This document shows, in pieces, positions 10,341 to 20,589 of a stretch of 64,000 nucleotides of DNA (the stretch's first letter is position 1; each line of letters opens with the position of its first letter). Position numbers and translations under genes: made by a program. The notes under the pieces are model-generated. The model saw only the letters and a list, made by a program, of their open reading frames with translations. It was not told where the DNA came from and ran no database searches. Location: positions 256,787 to 320,786 of the forward strand of contig CAJNDS010002307.1 in assembly GCA_905221605.1 (NCBI GenBank), in the 5' to 3' direction. Origin of the DNA: Symbiodinium natans. Lineage: Eukaryota; Sar; Dinophyceae; Suessiales; Symbiodiniaceae.

Positions 10341-11179
10341 GTGCCTGCAGTTTAGGGTTTAGGGTTTAGGCAACACGGTTTGGTTTAGGGTTTAGGGTTT
10401 AGGGTTCAGGGTTCAGGGTTTAGGGTTTAGGGTTTAGGGGTTAGGGTTTAGGGTTTAGGCAACACGGTTTAGGGTTTAGGGTTTAGGGTTTAGGGTTTAG
10501 GGTTTAGGGCTAGGGTTACACCGGCTGGGTGCTCTCTCTTGGTTTCAAAACGTAGAACTGATTGAGCTGCCATTCTCCACCTTGAATGATGTCGCTGTGC
10601 TTCTTGGTTCGATGTTTTCTTATTCTTCTTAGTTTGGGAATCGACCATGATGTACTGACTGATTCACTTCTTAGGGTTTAGGGTTTAGGGTTTAGGGTTT
10701 AGGGATATATATATATATATATATGCTTTGCATGTTTCACCGTTGACGTACTTTCACCAGAACAGGTTAATGGATGTATTATTTTTCCTGTTGGAGCTTT
10801 TGCGGTTGTTTCTCATTTCTTCTTCTTTCCAAATAGCTGATGAAACGGTACCAGGAAGGGTTTAGGTAATGGGGCTTTCGGGTCTAGGATCGTAAGGCAA
10901 GGTCCATGGGCTGAGGGGTTGGGAGACTTGCGTTTTGTCAAATAGCTCACTACACTCAACATGTCCAACAAAGTTTGTAAATTTTCGTGTGTTTTCTATT
11001 CTTCCTTCTTCGGGAAGGTTTAGAGTTTAGGTTTTAGGGATTGAATTTATGGATTTAGGATTTAGGATTTGGGTTTTTGGGAGAGGTTTACGGTTTAGGG
11101 TTTCAAGTTTAGGGTTAGGGTTTAGGGTTTAGGGTTAAGGGTTTAGGGTTAGGGCTTAGGGTTTAGGGTTTAGGGGCAC

Positions 11180-11240
11180 AAGGCTGCCAAAGTTGGCCGT
11201 CTCCACAGATAGATGTCAGGCTTGGAAGCTTCCTGAGGTA
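11180..11240 (-). CDS. Short exon island
   Basis: After CTCAG|G the minus strand reads EASKPDIYLWRRPTLAA. The acceptor fits the AG|G rule seen in the transporter gene. Confidence 0.45.
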
Positions 11241-11574
11241 CGTACTAGGGTACTTCAGGGCTTTAGGGTTTAGGGTATAGGGTTTAGGGTTAGGCGTACC
11301 AAACTAGAGAGAACAATTTGGAGAATTGCTCTAAACCCTAAACCCTCGACCCTGAACCCTGAACCCACATTAGGTTAAAAGAACCCTGAGCCCCAAACCC
11401 TAAACCCTAAACCCTAAACCCTGAAACACTAAACCCTCAACCCTCAACCGTAAACCTTAAACCCTAAACCACTAAACCCTCAACCCTCAACCGTAAACCC
11501 TAAACCCTAAAACACTAAACCCTCAACCCTCAACCCTCAACCCAGAGCCCCAAACCCTAAAGCAGCCGAACAGC

Positions 11575-11650
11575 GGCCAACGCGTCGTCAGGGCGTCGTA
11601 GAAGTAGCCTCTAGCATGACTGTGCTTCCAGTGTGGGCCACTTCTTTGGG
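11575..11650 (-). CDS. Exon island, unrecognised protein
   Basis: The minus frame HWKHSHARGYFYDALTTRWP then LFGC is rich in aromatic and histidine residues, unlike repeat-derived frames. Unrecognised. Confidence 0.5.
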
Positions 11651-11711
11651 GACGAAGTGCACAAGTTTAGGGTTTAGGGATTAGGGTTTAGGATTTAGGG
11701 TTAGGGTTAGG

Positions 11712-11858
11712 GTTCTTCAGGGAGGGGGGTTCAAGGGGGGTATGTAATCCAAGCTTCTCTTAATACTCCCTGCTGCTCCCTAAGGTTTCCGAAGCTTCCC
11801 TAAGTTTCCGGTACCTACCCCCCCCCCCCCCCTGAACCCCCCTCCCTGAAGAACCCTA
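11712..11858. mobile_element. Hairpin element family D, copy 1
   Basis: Left end ggttcttcagggaggggggt, tcaaggggggtatg. The right end is complementary (ccccctgaacccccctccct gaagaaccc). Copies or parts at 14.61, 15.53, 23.38 and 57.48 kb. Confidence 0.75.
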
Positions 11859-12244
11859 ACGTAACCCTAAACCCTAAACCCTAAACCCTAGACCCTAAAC
11901 CCTAAACCCTAAACCCTAAAGAACACTGTCATGAAAGAGTTTATGGTCCATATGCACCTGGTGGTGTATTTTGGGTGCCCAAACTTTTGGGTTCATGTCG
12001 TCGTCAAGGTTGTGGCTTCTGCGTGCAAGCCCCTACACGGCCCCACAACCCTACACCCTAGACCCTAGACCCTAAACCCTGAACCCTAAACCCTAAACCC
12101 TAAATCTCCAAGGATCTACGATAGAAGTATCGAAAACGCCGCAAGTCCACCCGAACCTTTTCAAGACCAGCGACCATTTTGGGTCCCAATTCCACCCTAC
12201 ACTGCCGCAACATCCGCCCTCTGACCGCCTTAAAGACTACATAC

Positions 12245-12410
12245 ATATGGATATGTATGTATATACATATATATAGACTTACTACACTATACCCATTTAG
12301 AAAGCCAGAGAGAGAGAAAGAGAGAGAGAGACAGAGAGAGAGACAGCGAGAGAGAAATAGAAAAGAGAGAGAAACAGAAACAAGAGCGAGAGAGAGAGAG
12401 AGAGAGAGAC
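12245..12410. repeat. TA/TATG and GA microsatellites
   Basis: tatgtatgtatatacatata then about 100 bp of (GA)n with CA interruptions. Open frames here (Arg/Glu-rich and Ser/Leu-rich) come from the repeat. Confidence 0.9.
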
Positions 12411-12809
12411 CTTGTTGATGGTTCATGTCGTCCACTAGAGAAACGCCTATAGACCCCAAACCCTGAACGCCCAGTTCGGGGATGTTTCGCGATATTTAGG
12501 GACTAAAGGAGGTGCCATCAAATGGGATATTGGGGTTTATATAGCTGAAAGGCTTGTAGCATACCTGATTCCGCTGGTCTTTTCACCAGCTTTCTGGGCC
12601 TCTGCCTCGGATGCTGGGTTTAGAAGCGTAATTCCCTAAACCCTAAACCCTAAACCCTAAACCCTAAACCCTAAACCCTAAACTTCTCAAAAAGGGAACC
12701 TATAACCCTTAAACCCTAAACCATTGAGGGTGACGACATGGCCCCGAGGTGGGTTTAGACCAAAACATCCTAAACCCTAAACCCTAAACCCTAAACCCCA
12801 AACCTTAAA

Positions 12810-12915
12810 CCCTAAACCGACTAAGAACCAGCCAGATGAACGAGATGCGCCGCTTCGCTCCCACCCTGGAGCCGCTGAGGACGTCCCAGACTTTGATGGC
12901 CTCGGCTCAGGGCCC
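12810..12915 (-). CDS. Exon with WD40-repeat signature
   Basis: The minus frame AEAIKVWDVLSGSRVGAKRR continues ISFIWLVLSR. The IKVWDVLSG segment matches the end of a WD40 blade (strand c with Trp-Asp, then a turn), a family of beta-propeller scaffolds. Only part of one blade is visible. Neighbouring islands (13.1 and 11.6 kb) may be from the same gene, but I cannot show that they contain blades. Confidence 0.5.
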
Positions 12916-13089
12916 CCTAAACCCTAAACCCTAAACCCTAAACCCTAAACCCTAAACCCTAAACCCTAAACCCTAACCCTAAACCCTGAACCCTGAACCC
13001 TAAACACTAAACCCTGAACCCTGAACCCTCGAACCCTTGACCCTAAGCCCTGAGCTATGATACGAAGGGGGGAGATTCGTGTCGGTAAG

Positions 13090-13180
13090 GAGCGAGTCCC
13101 TAGACCCTCAACGCATGACTCTGAGAGCACTGGGTTGCACCATTGGCAGCCAGCGGTTACGCTTGTTCTTTGGGGCAGGC
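13090..13180 (-). CDS. Exon island, unrecognised protein
   Basis: The minus frame LPQRTSVTAGCQWCNPVLSE then SCVE ends at a GTCTAG-type donor. It lies upstream of the WD40-like exon. Confidence 0.4.
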
Positions 13181-13984
13181 TTAGGGTTTAGGGTTTAGGG
13201 TTTAGGGTTGAAGGTTTAAGGTTTAAGGTTTAGGGTTTGGGTTTTTTAAGATTAGGGTTTTAATGTTTGGAGCCTGTAGGGTTGGTGCGTTGCCTCTTCA
13301 AGGACTTTCCTGGAGCATATCGTACCTCCTTGTCCTTTCCGAGGTGTTTCAAACCCTGGAAACCCTAAACCCCGAATCCCAAACAGCAAGACATGCAAAA
13401 AGCGTGGAGTTGTATCTGCTGGCTTGCCTGGTTTGTTTTGCTTCGCCATACCACGCGGAGACGCCCCAAACAGAAGAACGACGAATAGATAAACCCAGAA
13501 ATCCTACGATTCCAACATGCAGCCTGGACAACATCGCCTCAACCCCTGCCCCTTAATCTGAAACCCGACACACTGCGATGGGGTCTCTAGAAGTAAGGAA
13601 GACCAACATTGTTATAACACATCTCATAGGGACCTGGAAGTATATAGCGGGTGCAGGAAACAGGGGCTTTTCGTGATTAGGGCTCCCAAACAACCCAGAT
13701 GACCCTATGAGCCTAGCATCTCGGCAGTTACTCTACACCCTAAACCCTAAACCCTAAACCCTAAACCCTTTAAACCCTAAACCCTAAATCCTAAACCCTA
13801 AACCCTAAACCCTCTCCCTGAAAGAGGGCGGGAGTCCAACCAAGGTAGCCCTTAAAGTACCATGGGGTATAGGGTTGAGGGTTACAGGGAACTTCGCGCG
13901 CCTAAGCCCGAATTACCCGAAATCCTATAAAGCCTAAGGCCTAAACACTAAACTCTAAATCCTGAGACTGTAGGCATCCAGGAC

Positions 13985-14045
13985 CAGCCAGGAGAAGTCC
14001 GTCTCCTGAGCAGCAAAGGGTCTCCAGCGATAGTTTGAGGGTTCA
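13985..14045 (-). CDS. Exon island, unrecognised protein
   Basis: The minus frame SNYRWRPFAAQETDFSWLVL then DA. An internal CTCAG|G could be the true acceptor, leaving ETDFSWLVLDA. Confidence 0.4.
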
Positions 14046-14606
14046 GGGTTTAGGGCTTAGTAAGGCTTAGTAGAGTTCAGGGTTTATATAGGGTCAAAGG
14101 TTTAGGGTTTAGTTCTTGAGCAAATCAGCTGGAGATGCAGACGAAATGCTGAACAAAAAGGGGTTTTTTAGGCTTTAGTGAATTAGGGATTTTGGGGAGT
14201 AACCAGCATTGCAGGAAATGTCGAGATGTCTAACACGCAGGCAGGGACAGCCTTCCGCGAACTCCTAAGATTCCGCAATTTCCAAGACAAACCAGAAGCC
14301 CAAAAACACCTTGGCTTGCGGCTCTTAAAGAGTTCCACAATGACTTTAGGTTTTAGGGGTCCCCAAACCTAAGCCCTAAACCCTAAACCCTAAACCGCAT
14401 TTCTTTCGGGGAGGGCTGGGGTTCAAGCGGCGACCGAGACTCCCTAAGGCTCCCAAGGATTCCCTTTTGGGCTCCTTGCGGTTTAGGGTTTAGGGTTTAG
14501 GGTTTAGGGTTTAGGGTTTAGGGTTTAGGGTTTAGGGTTTAGGGTTTAGGATATGAATCCTGCAGAAGTGCCCAAAGGAACAATCCAGCAGACTCTAACC
14601 CTTATA

Positions 14607-14875
14607 GGGTTCTTAAGGGATGGGGGTTCAAGGGGGGTAGGTACCTACTTGAAGGTTCATGGTACTTACTAACCAATTATAACTGTACTTATAACTGTAC
14701 TTATAAGCCCCCTAACTGCCCTAATATGGTTATAAGTACAGTTATAATTGGTTACTAAGTACCATGAACCTTCAAGTAGGGAACCTTAGGGCAGCTTAGG
14801 GAGCCTCAGGGAGTAGTGGTATTAGGGAACCTTGGGTTACCTACCCCCCTTGAACCCCCCTCCCTTAAGAACCCG
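14607..14875. mobile_element. Hairpin element family D, copy 2 (largest)
   Basis: About 270-bp near-perfect palindrome. The left side holds ggttcttaagggatgggggt and caaggttcatggtacttact-like arms, mirrored on the right by ttggttactaagtaccatga and ccccctcccttaagaaccc. The centre pairs tataactgtacttata with tataagtacagttata. Confidence 0.85.
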
Positions 14876-14879
14876 ATAA

Positions 14880-15175
14880 ACACACGAAGAGAGTCCCTGC
14901 TGATGAAAGCCAGCCCAGGCTGGCCTGCATGGCCATCTTGCTACCCTAAACCCTAAACCCTAAACCCTAAACCCTAAACCCTAAACCCTAAACCCTAAAC
15001 CCTAAACCCTAAACCCTAAACCCTAAACCCTAAACCCTAAACCCTAAACCCTAAACCCTAAACCCTAAACCGCAACAAGCTGGCCTCCATGGCCATCTGG
15101 CTCGACAGCTGCACGGAGCGCAGGAGTACCAGCCTCACGTGGCTGCTGCATCTTTGCATGGAACATCCTGAGGGC
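14880..15175 (-). CDS. Split exon with telomere-array intron (GC-AG)
   Basis: The upstream part (15085-15175) reads HVRLVLLRSVQLSSQMAME on the minus strand. The downstream part (14880-14924) reads ASLGWLSSAGTLFV. The intervening 14925-15084 begins GC after GAG and ends CAG before GCC, so joining gives an in-frame SQMAME-ASLGWL. A 26-bp segment (15077-15102 and 14917-14942, 3 mismatches) is present on both sides of the array, so both splice sites lie in duplicated exon sequence. Protein family not recognised. Confidence 0.6.
14943..15070. repeat. Pure CCCTAAA array inside a split exon, about 18 units
   Basis: Uninterrupted units fill nearly the whole predicted intron, flanked directly by the duplicated exon segment. 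Confidence 0.95.
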
Positions 15176-15267
15176 CCTAAACCCTAAACCCTAAACCCTA
15201 AACCCTAAACCCCTAAACCCCTAAACCCCTAAACCCCTAAACCCCTAAACCCTAAACCCTAAACGCT

Positions 15268-15345
15268 AGGGCAGCTCGGGTATGTTTGTGCTTCTATAGT
15301 GGTTCCTAGCTGGAGACGTTGGAGCCAGAGTTCCGACTCTTTCTT
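15268..15345 (-). CDS. Exon island, unrecognised protein
   Basis: After CCCAG|G the minus strand reads DFLKKESELWLQRLQLGTTI, then EAQTYPSC. Helical and charged. Unrecognised. Confidence 0.55.
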
Positions 15346-15926
15346 TAAAAAATCCTGGGCCCTTACAGTGCCTGCTGGAGGCCCTAAAGACTGAAAACCT
15401 CGAAGCCCTAAAGCCTAAAAGCCTCAAACCCTCAACCCACGCAAAAACTAAGCACGAGGGCACAAAGAACTTCAGGCCTCAAAGTGATGGAGCTCCTCAG
15501 AACCCGAAAGCCCACCCATGGGGGGGGGGGGGGTTCATTGCGGGGGTAGGGCTTAGGGAGCCTTTGGGAGTAGTGTGGAGTGTTAGGGAACCTTAGGTTA
15601 CATACCCCCCTTGAACCCAACACCAGAACCCTTAAACCCTTAAACCCTAAACCCTAACCCTTTTAACTTTTAACCCTAAACCCTAAACCCCAAACCCTAA
15701 ACCCTAAACCCTGAACCCTGAACCCTAAACCCTAAACCCTAAACCCTAAACCGTAAACCCTAAAGCCTAAACCCTAAACCCTAAATAAACGAATGAAAGG
15801 CACATGGCAGCTCCGGTGGCAAAGGGGCAGGCATCTTTGAGATCCAGGAAGCCTTCAAGGGGCATCGAAGGCCGTATGGGCTCAGGGTTTAGGATCTGGG
15901 CGTTCTTATTTTTTTCTCTTGTTTTT

Positions 15927-16137
15927 TTTGGAGGGGGGGGGGGGGGACGGGGGGGGACGGGGGGGGGGGGGGACGGGGGGGGACGGGGGGGGACAAGGCG
16001 GGGCACGGGGGGGGACGGGGGGGGGACGGGGGGGGACGGGGGGGGACGGGGGGGGGGGACGGGGGGGGACGGGGGGGGACGGGGGGGGACGGGGGGGGAA
16101 GAAGGGGGGCGGAGGGGGGGGGAGGGGGGGGGGGGGT
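15927..16137. repeat. G-rich minisatellite (GGGGGGGACG)n
   Basis: About 210 bp of G-runs separated by AC or A every 9-12 bases, followed by (TTG)n at 16144-16161. Gly/Thr/Asp-rich and Pro-rich open frames on either strand derive from the repeat. Strong potential for G-quadruplex structure. Confidence 0.95.
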
Positions 16138-16309
16138 TCTAGGTTGTTGTTGTTGTTGTTGCCAAAACATCGAAAGCCCTAAACACCAATTGTGAGGCTC
16201 TGGACGCCTCATGTCCTAAAATCCTAAAGTCCTAAAGCCCTTGTGCTCTAGACCCTGGAGACCCTAACCACCATAAGCCCTGCAAAGTCCCAAACACGCC
16301 TAAACCTTA

Positions 16310-16420
16310 AAGAACTGCAAGGGCTGCAGGGCTGCGAGACCTGGAGGTCTCAAGGAACCTCGCGCCAGCAGGTTATAAGGTTGCATCAGCGATTCTACTG
16401 AGGTTGTGGGCGCATAAAGC
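16310..16420 (-). CDS. Exon island, unrecognised protein
   Basis: The minus frame APTTSVESLMQPYNLLARGS continues LRPPGLAALQPLQF. The composition is protein-like. Not recognised. Confidence 0.5.
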
Positions 16421-16724
16421 TTAAGCCCTAAACCCTTAACTTAGTGGGTTGAGCGGTTTTAAGGCTTCAGGGCTTTAGGGGTTGCAGTGGTTTAGCTTTA
16501 GGGCCTGGCGTCTTGAGGGCTGAGGGCCGAGGGGAAGGCTTCCCTCTCTCAGAAGCCCAACTAGCCCCCTGAAACCTCCGGAAACCCCCAGTAAATCTTA
16601 AAACCCCCAACCCTAAACCCCTAAACCCTATAAGCCCGTAATCCCCTCTAAGCCCGAAACCCGAAATCCCTAAGCCCCTAAACCTCCCAAATCCTTATAT
16701 CCTAAGCCCCCCTAAACCACCCCC

Positions 16725-16805
16725 TGCTGTCGGGTGGCGCTGTGCCGCCTCGGCCGCGTCCTTGATCTCACGCAGATCAAGGGTGCGATCCTGCCGGCGA
16801 ATCTA
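16725..16805 (-). CDS. Exon island, charged helix
   Basis: The minus frame RRQDRTLDLREIKDAAEAAQ then RHPTAGG. Highly charged and helix-forming. A telomere-like array follows immediately upstream. Confidence 0.55.
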
Positions 16806-16877
16806 AGGGTTTAGGGTTTAGGGTTTAGGGTTTAGGGTTTAGGGTTTAGGGTTTAGGGTTCAGGGTTTAGGGTTTAG

Positions 16878-16985
16878 GGAGTTCCATGGTCCCTTCGCAT
16901 GGGCCCATTTATCAGGGTACCCCTTCTATGCCCCTGATATACCCTGCACAAATTAAGGGCCCATACATAGAGCGAACGGAGGGTT
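16878..16985. mobile_element. Hairpin-like element family E, copy 1
   Basis: ttccatggtcccttcgcatg, gggcccatttatcagggtac, then the partly complementary tgatataccctgcacaaatt, aagggcccata. Related segments at 3.70-3.80, 18.31-18.42 and 59.64-59.71 kb share gggcccat and the aattaagggcccata end. Confidence 0.6.
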
Positions 16986-17217
16986 TCGGGCTTAGCGGGT
17001 AGGTTTAGGGTTCAGGGTCTACCATTTAGGTCTAGGGTTTAGAGGCTTCGGGTTTTATGGTTCCAGGGTAGGGCACCCTATCAAGCCCTATACAACCCCT
17101 GCACGACCCTCAAAAACCCTCCCGACCCTATAAACCCTCGGCATCCTAAACCCTACACCCGAAACCCTAAACCAAAAACTCGAAACCCGAAACCCGAACC
17201 CTAAACCCTAAACCTTA

Positions 17218-17251
<34 letters not shown>

Positions 17252-17257
17252 CAAACC

Positions 17258-17328
17258 CCGATCCTCCAGCAGAGGCGCCATGCGTGCGTGCAGCACATCG
17301 GCCCTGGCAATGGGGGAGCGCGTGAAGC
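17258..17328 (-). CDS. Exon island, unrecognised protein
   Basis: The minus frame GFTRSPIARADVLHARMAPL then LEDRG lies between a 30-base poly-C run and a telomere-like array. Unrecognised. Confidence 0.5.
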
Positions 17329-17814
17329 CTGAAACCCTACACCCCTAAACCCTAAACCCTAAACCCTAAATCCTAAACCCTAAACCCTAAACCCTAAACC
17401 CTAAACCCTAACCCCCCCCCCCCTAAAAGCTCTATGAAACCCTGAGATCCTAAACCCCTAGGCCCCGAAATATCCTAAAACCCCAAACCCTACTTCCAAA
17501 ACGCAAAAAGCCTAAACCCTCAAAAGCTTCGGGATCAATCTATATCGGGCCTCCTCGCGAAACAGAAACATTTGTTTTGGTTAGCAATCTCTACTCCAAC
17601 AACAGAGGGTTTAGGGTTTAGGGTTTGCGGAAACAGACGAGTGCACTGCCAGCATCTTCTGGCATAGGGCACCCTATAATGGCACGATGAGGTTCAGGGT
17701 TCTTAAAACCCTCCAAAAGATGTTCCTGAATATGATCCTCTTACACCCGAGCAGGGAAACTGCAACCCTAAACCCTAAACCCTAAACCCTGAACCCTAAA
17801 CCCTAAGCACCTAG

Positions 17815-18040
17815 AGAAGCATCACGATCTTGACCTCCGGCTGGAATCAGCGACATGCACAGGGCAAACGCGCCGTCCCGAGAGTCTGACTGGGCATCGT
17901 GTGGCAAAAGGGTTTAGGGTTTAGGGTTTAGGGTTTAGGGTTTAGGGATGCCCCGGACATTGCGGAGCACGGCAGGGAATAGAGCATCATCCAGCGACTG
18001 CATGGCTCTTGTTCGCCTGTTTATGTTTGCTCTGCAAGTT
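17815..18040 (-). CDS. Two exon islands, unrecognised protein
   Basis: 17950-18040 reads RTRAMQSLDDALFPAVLRNV after an AG|G. 17815-17908 reads DAQSDSRDGAFALCMSLIPA then GGQDRDASL. About five telomere units separate them. Confidence 0.5.
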
Positions 18041-18141
18041 GAGCTTCTTGCAGAGAGGAGACATTCTCCCTAAACCCTAAACCCTAAACCCTAAACCCTA
18101 AACCCTAAACCCTAAACCCTAAACCCTAAACCCTAAACCCT

Positions 18142-18245
18142 CGAAAACGCGCACGCCTCTGTGCCATGTCTACATCGGCTTCTGCTTCGCGACGAAAACT
18201 ACCCTGATCACAAACTTGTTTGCTGGAAAAGACCTGCTTCATCTA
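18142..18245 (-). CDS. Exon island, unrecognised protein
   Basis: A 35-codon minus frame starts MKQVFSSKQVCDQGSFRREA and continues EADVDMAQRRARFRG. The ATG may be internal. Charged, probably helical. Confidence 0.5.
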
Positions 18246-18744
18246 CTGCCAATAAGCACCACTGGTTCTGGAAAGAACCCTCAACCCTGAACCAGAACCC
18301 TAAACCTTAAACCCCATGGTCCCGTTATATGGGCCCCTAAAAGGGGCCCCCCTTTTATACCTCTCATATAGCCAAATTAAGGGCCCATAAGCTGAGGCAC
18401 CAAATTAAGGGCCCATGAAACTACCCTTGGAACACCCCAAGCCTTCCCACCCCAAGCCCTAAGCTTTCCCGTACATCGACCCTGGGAGGGATCTTTAAAC
18501 TCTCTGAACAAAAACACTTTCCTAAACACCCTAGACCCTAAACCCTAAACCCTAAACGATCAACACACTTTCCCAAACACCCTAGACCCTAGACCCTAGA
18601 CCCTAAACCCTAAACCCTAAACCCTAAACCCTAAACGATCCTCCAAAGCCCCCAAAAAGGAAACATATCCAACCTTGGGGACCCAAATGCACCCCAAAAA
18701 AGGGTATTTATGGTTCACGCATTGGGATCTTGCCCGCATATACT

Positions 18745-18832
18745 AGCCGTCCTTAATCGGGATTAAAGTATACCCCCCTATCAAAATCCTTATTTTAAGG
18801 ACTGTTAGCATAGGGTGGAACATCCCAATTCA
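18745..18832. mobile_element. Hairpin element family A, diverged copy
   Basis: gtccttaatcgggattaaag pairs with aatccttattttaaggactg and ends gttagcatagggtggaacatccc. The left terminal arm is eroded. Confidence 0.6.
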
Positions 18833-19016
18833 TGCACCTCAACAGGAATTATCGCGGTAGAGGGTAGATGACCCCCCCCCCCCCCAATGTTCGTGTTCAT
18901 TTGGTCTTCAAGGAAGGGCCTACCAAGGACCTTAATGGATCCTTAACCCTAAACCCTAAACCCTAAACCCTAAACACTAAACCCTAAACCCTAAACCCTA
19001 AACCCTAAACCCCAAA

Positions 19017-19112
19017 CGCAAAGTGCCTCTCGCCATCCAGGAGGTCGCACTCGTTGGGCACCGCGCCGCCGAAGGTCTGCCAAAACGCGCTCCCCAGCTT
19101 GCGCAGGAAGGC
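19017..19112 (-). CDS. Exon island, unrecognised protein
   Basis: After TTAG|G the minus strand reads VAFLRKLGSAFWQTFGGAVP, then NECDLLDGERHFA. It is one of the clearest coding islands, with no stop and strong GC3. The family is not recognised. Confidence 0.6.
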
Positions 19113-19123
19113 CACCTAAGGGT

Positions 19124-19430
19124 TTAGGGTTTAGGGTTTAGGGTTTAGGGTTTAGGGTTTAGGGTTTAGGGTTTAGGGTTTGGGGTTTGGGGTTTAGGGT
19201 TTAGGGTTTAGGGTTTAGGGTTTTGGGTTTAGGGTTTGGGGTTTAGGGTTTAGGGTTTGGGGTTTAGGGTTTGGGGTTTAGGGTTTAGGGTTTGGGGTTT
19301 AGGGTTTGGGGTTTAGGGTTTAGGGTTTGGGGTTTAGGGTTTGGGGTTTAGGGTTTAGGGTTTGGGGTGTAGGGTTTAGGGTCTAGGGTTTAGGGTGTAG
19401 GGGTTTAGGGTTGAGGGTTTAGGTAAGGTT
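19124..19430. repeat. Long TTTAGGG array with TTTGGGG variants
   Basis: About 300 bp, roughly 43 units, starting pure and then alternating TTTAGGG with TTTGGGG in semi-regular order. It ends at a family A hairpin. Confidence 0.95.
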
Positions 19431-19435
19431 TCAGG

Positions 19436-19538
19436 TTGGGATGTTCCTCCTTATACTAACAGTCCTTAATAGGGACTATCATAGGGGGCTTCTATATAAT
19501 CCCTTTAAGGACTGGTAGTATAAAGGGGGAACATCCTA
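19436..19538. mobile_element. Hairpin element family A, copy
   Basis: ttgggatgttcctccttata then ctaacagtccttaatagg. The complement is aaggactggtagtataaagg then gggaacatcc. It directly abuts the telomere array. Confidence 0.85.
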
Positions 19539-20157
19539 GCTTGTAGGGTTTGTGTTGATTAAACTCTGCAGTTTATCAGGATTTTAAGGGGAGGTTTATT
19601 CTTTAAATAAGGTTTTGGGGATGTACAAAGGTTTCTATTTGGGCTTAAAGTTTTAGATGTTTATCACAAGGGTATTCCGATGCAAAAGTTTTTAATTAGG
19701 GTGTATTTTACAGGCTGATAGAGCTTGTAGGTTCAGGGTGTTTAAGGTGTTCAGGTTTTGTAGGGTTGATTTGGCTTCGTGGGGGTTGTGGAGTTTGGGT
19801 GATAGGGTTTGTCACGCGTTCAGGTCAAAAGTTGTTGGAGGGTTTCTGGGGTTTCGAGGGCCTGGACCGAAAACCCAAAGGCCGGCTTTCTGGAGGATTT
19901 TAGGGTTACCCTAAACCCTAACCCGGTGAACCCTGAACCTTAATCCCAAAACCCCTGAATCCTAAACACCCTGAAGTTCCGACAGCCACATGCACCTAAA
20001 CCCTAAACCCTAAACCCTAAACCCTAAACCCTAAACCGTAAACCGTAAACCCTAAACCCTAGACCCTAAACCCTAAACCGTAAACCGTAAACCCTAAACC
20101 CTAAACCCTAAACCCTAAACCCTAAACCCTAAACCCTAAACCCTAAACCGAGGGACC

Positions 20158-20345
20158 AGAGGCCAGCCAGAAGCCTCTAGGTGGGCCAAAGGGAAGTTGA
20201 AGAAGAAGAGCAGGCCTTTTAGGGTTTAGGGTTTAGGGTTTAGGGTTTAGGGTTTAGGGTTTAGGGTTTAGGGTTTAGGGTTTAGGGTTTAGGGTTTAGG
20301 GTGAAGTTGAAGAAGAAGAGCAGGCCTTCGGCACGGAGGACGTTC
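20158..20345 (-). CDS. Split exon with 110-bp telomere-array intron (GC-AG)
   Basis: Upstream minus-strand exon: NVLRAEG, ending CCGAAG at 20326. Downstream exon from 20215: LLFFFNFPLAHLEASGWPLV. The intron 20216-20325 starts GC and ends AAAAG, and joining GAAG|GCCTG restores one continuous frame. A perfect 26-bp direct repeat (20193-20218 and 20303-20328) flanks exactly 12 telomere units, so the donor lies in one copy and the acceptor at the edge of the other. Protein family unknown. Confidence 0.7.
20219..20302. repeat. Pure 12-unit TTTAGGG insertion between a 26-bp direct duplication
   Basis: Exactly 84 bp of perfect 7-bp units. The flanking duplicated segment is gaagttgaagaagaagagca followed by ggcctt on both sides. 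Confidence 0.97.
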
Positions 20346-20589
20346 TACACCCTAAACCCTGTTTTGGGGTTTAGGGTTCAGGGTTTCAGGCTTAGAGCTT
20401 AGGGTTCAGGTCTTGGGGCTTGGGGCTTAGGGTTGAGACAGCGTGAAGGTTTCTAAAGACTCTTCTGGGCCCAGAGAACAAACCCCAAGCCCTGACATAT
20501 AACTCTGAACCCTGAACCCTCAACCCTGGGCACCAACATGGGTCTAGGGTTTAGGGTCTTAAGGTTTAGGCGGTTTAGGGCGAAGGCGG

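Noticed and set aside
15767-16212. Gly-rich and Pro-rich open frames
   Set aside because: Translation of the G-run minisatellite; composition entirely repeat-driven.
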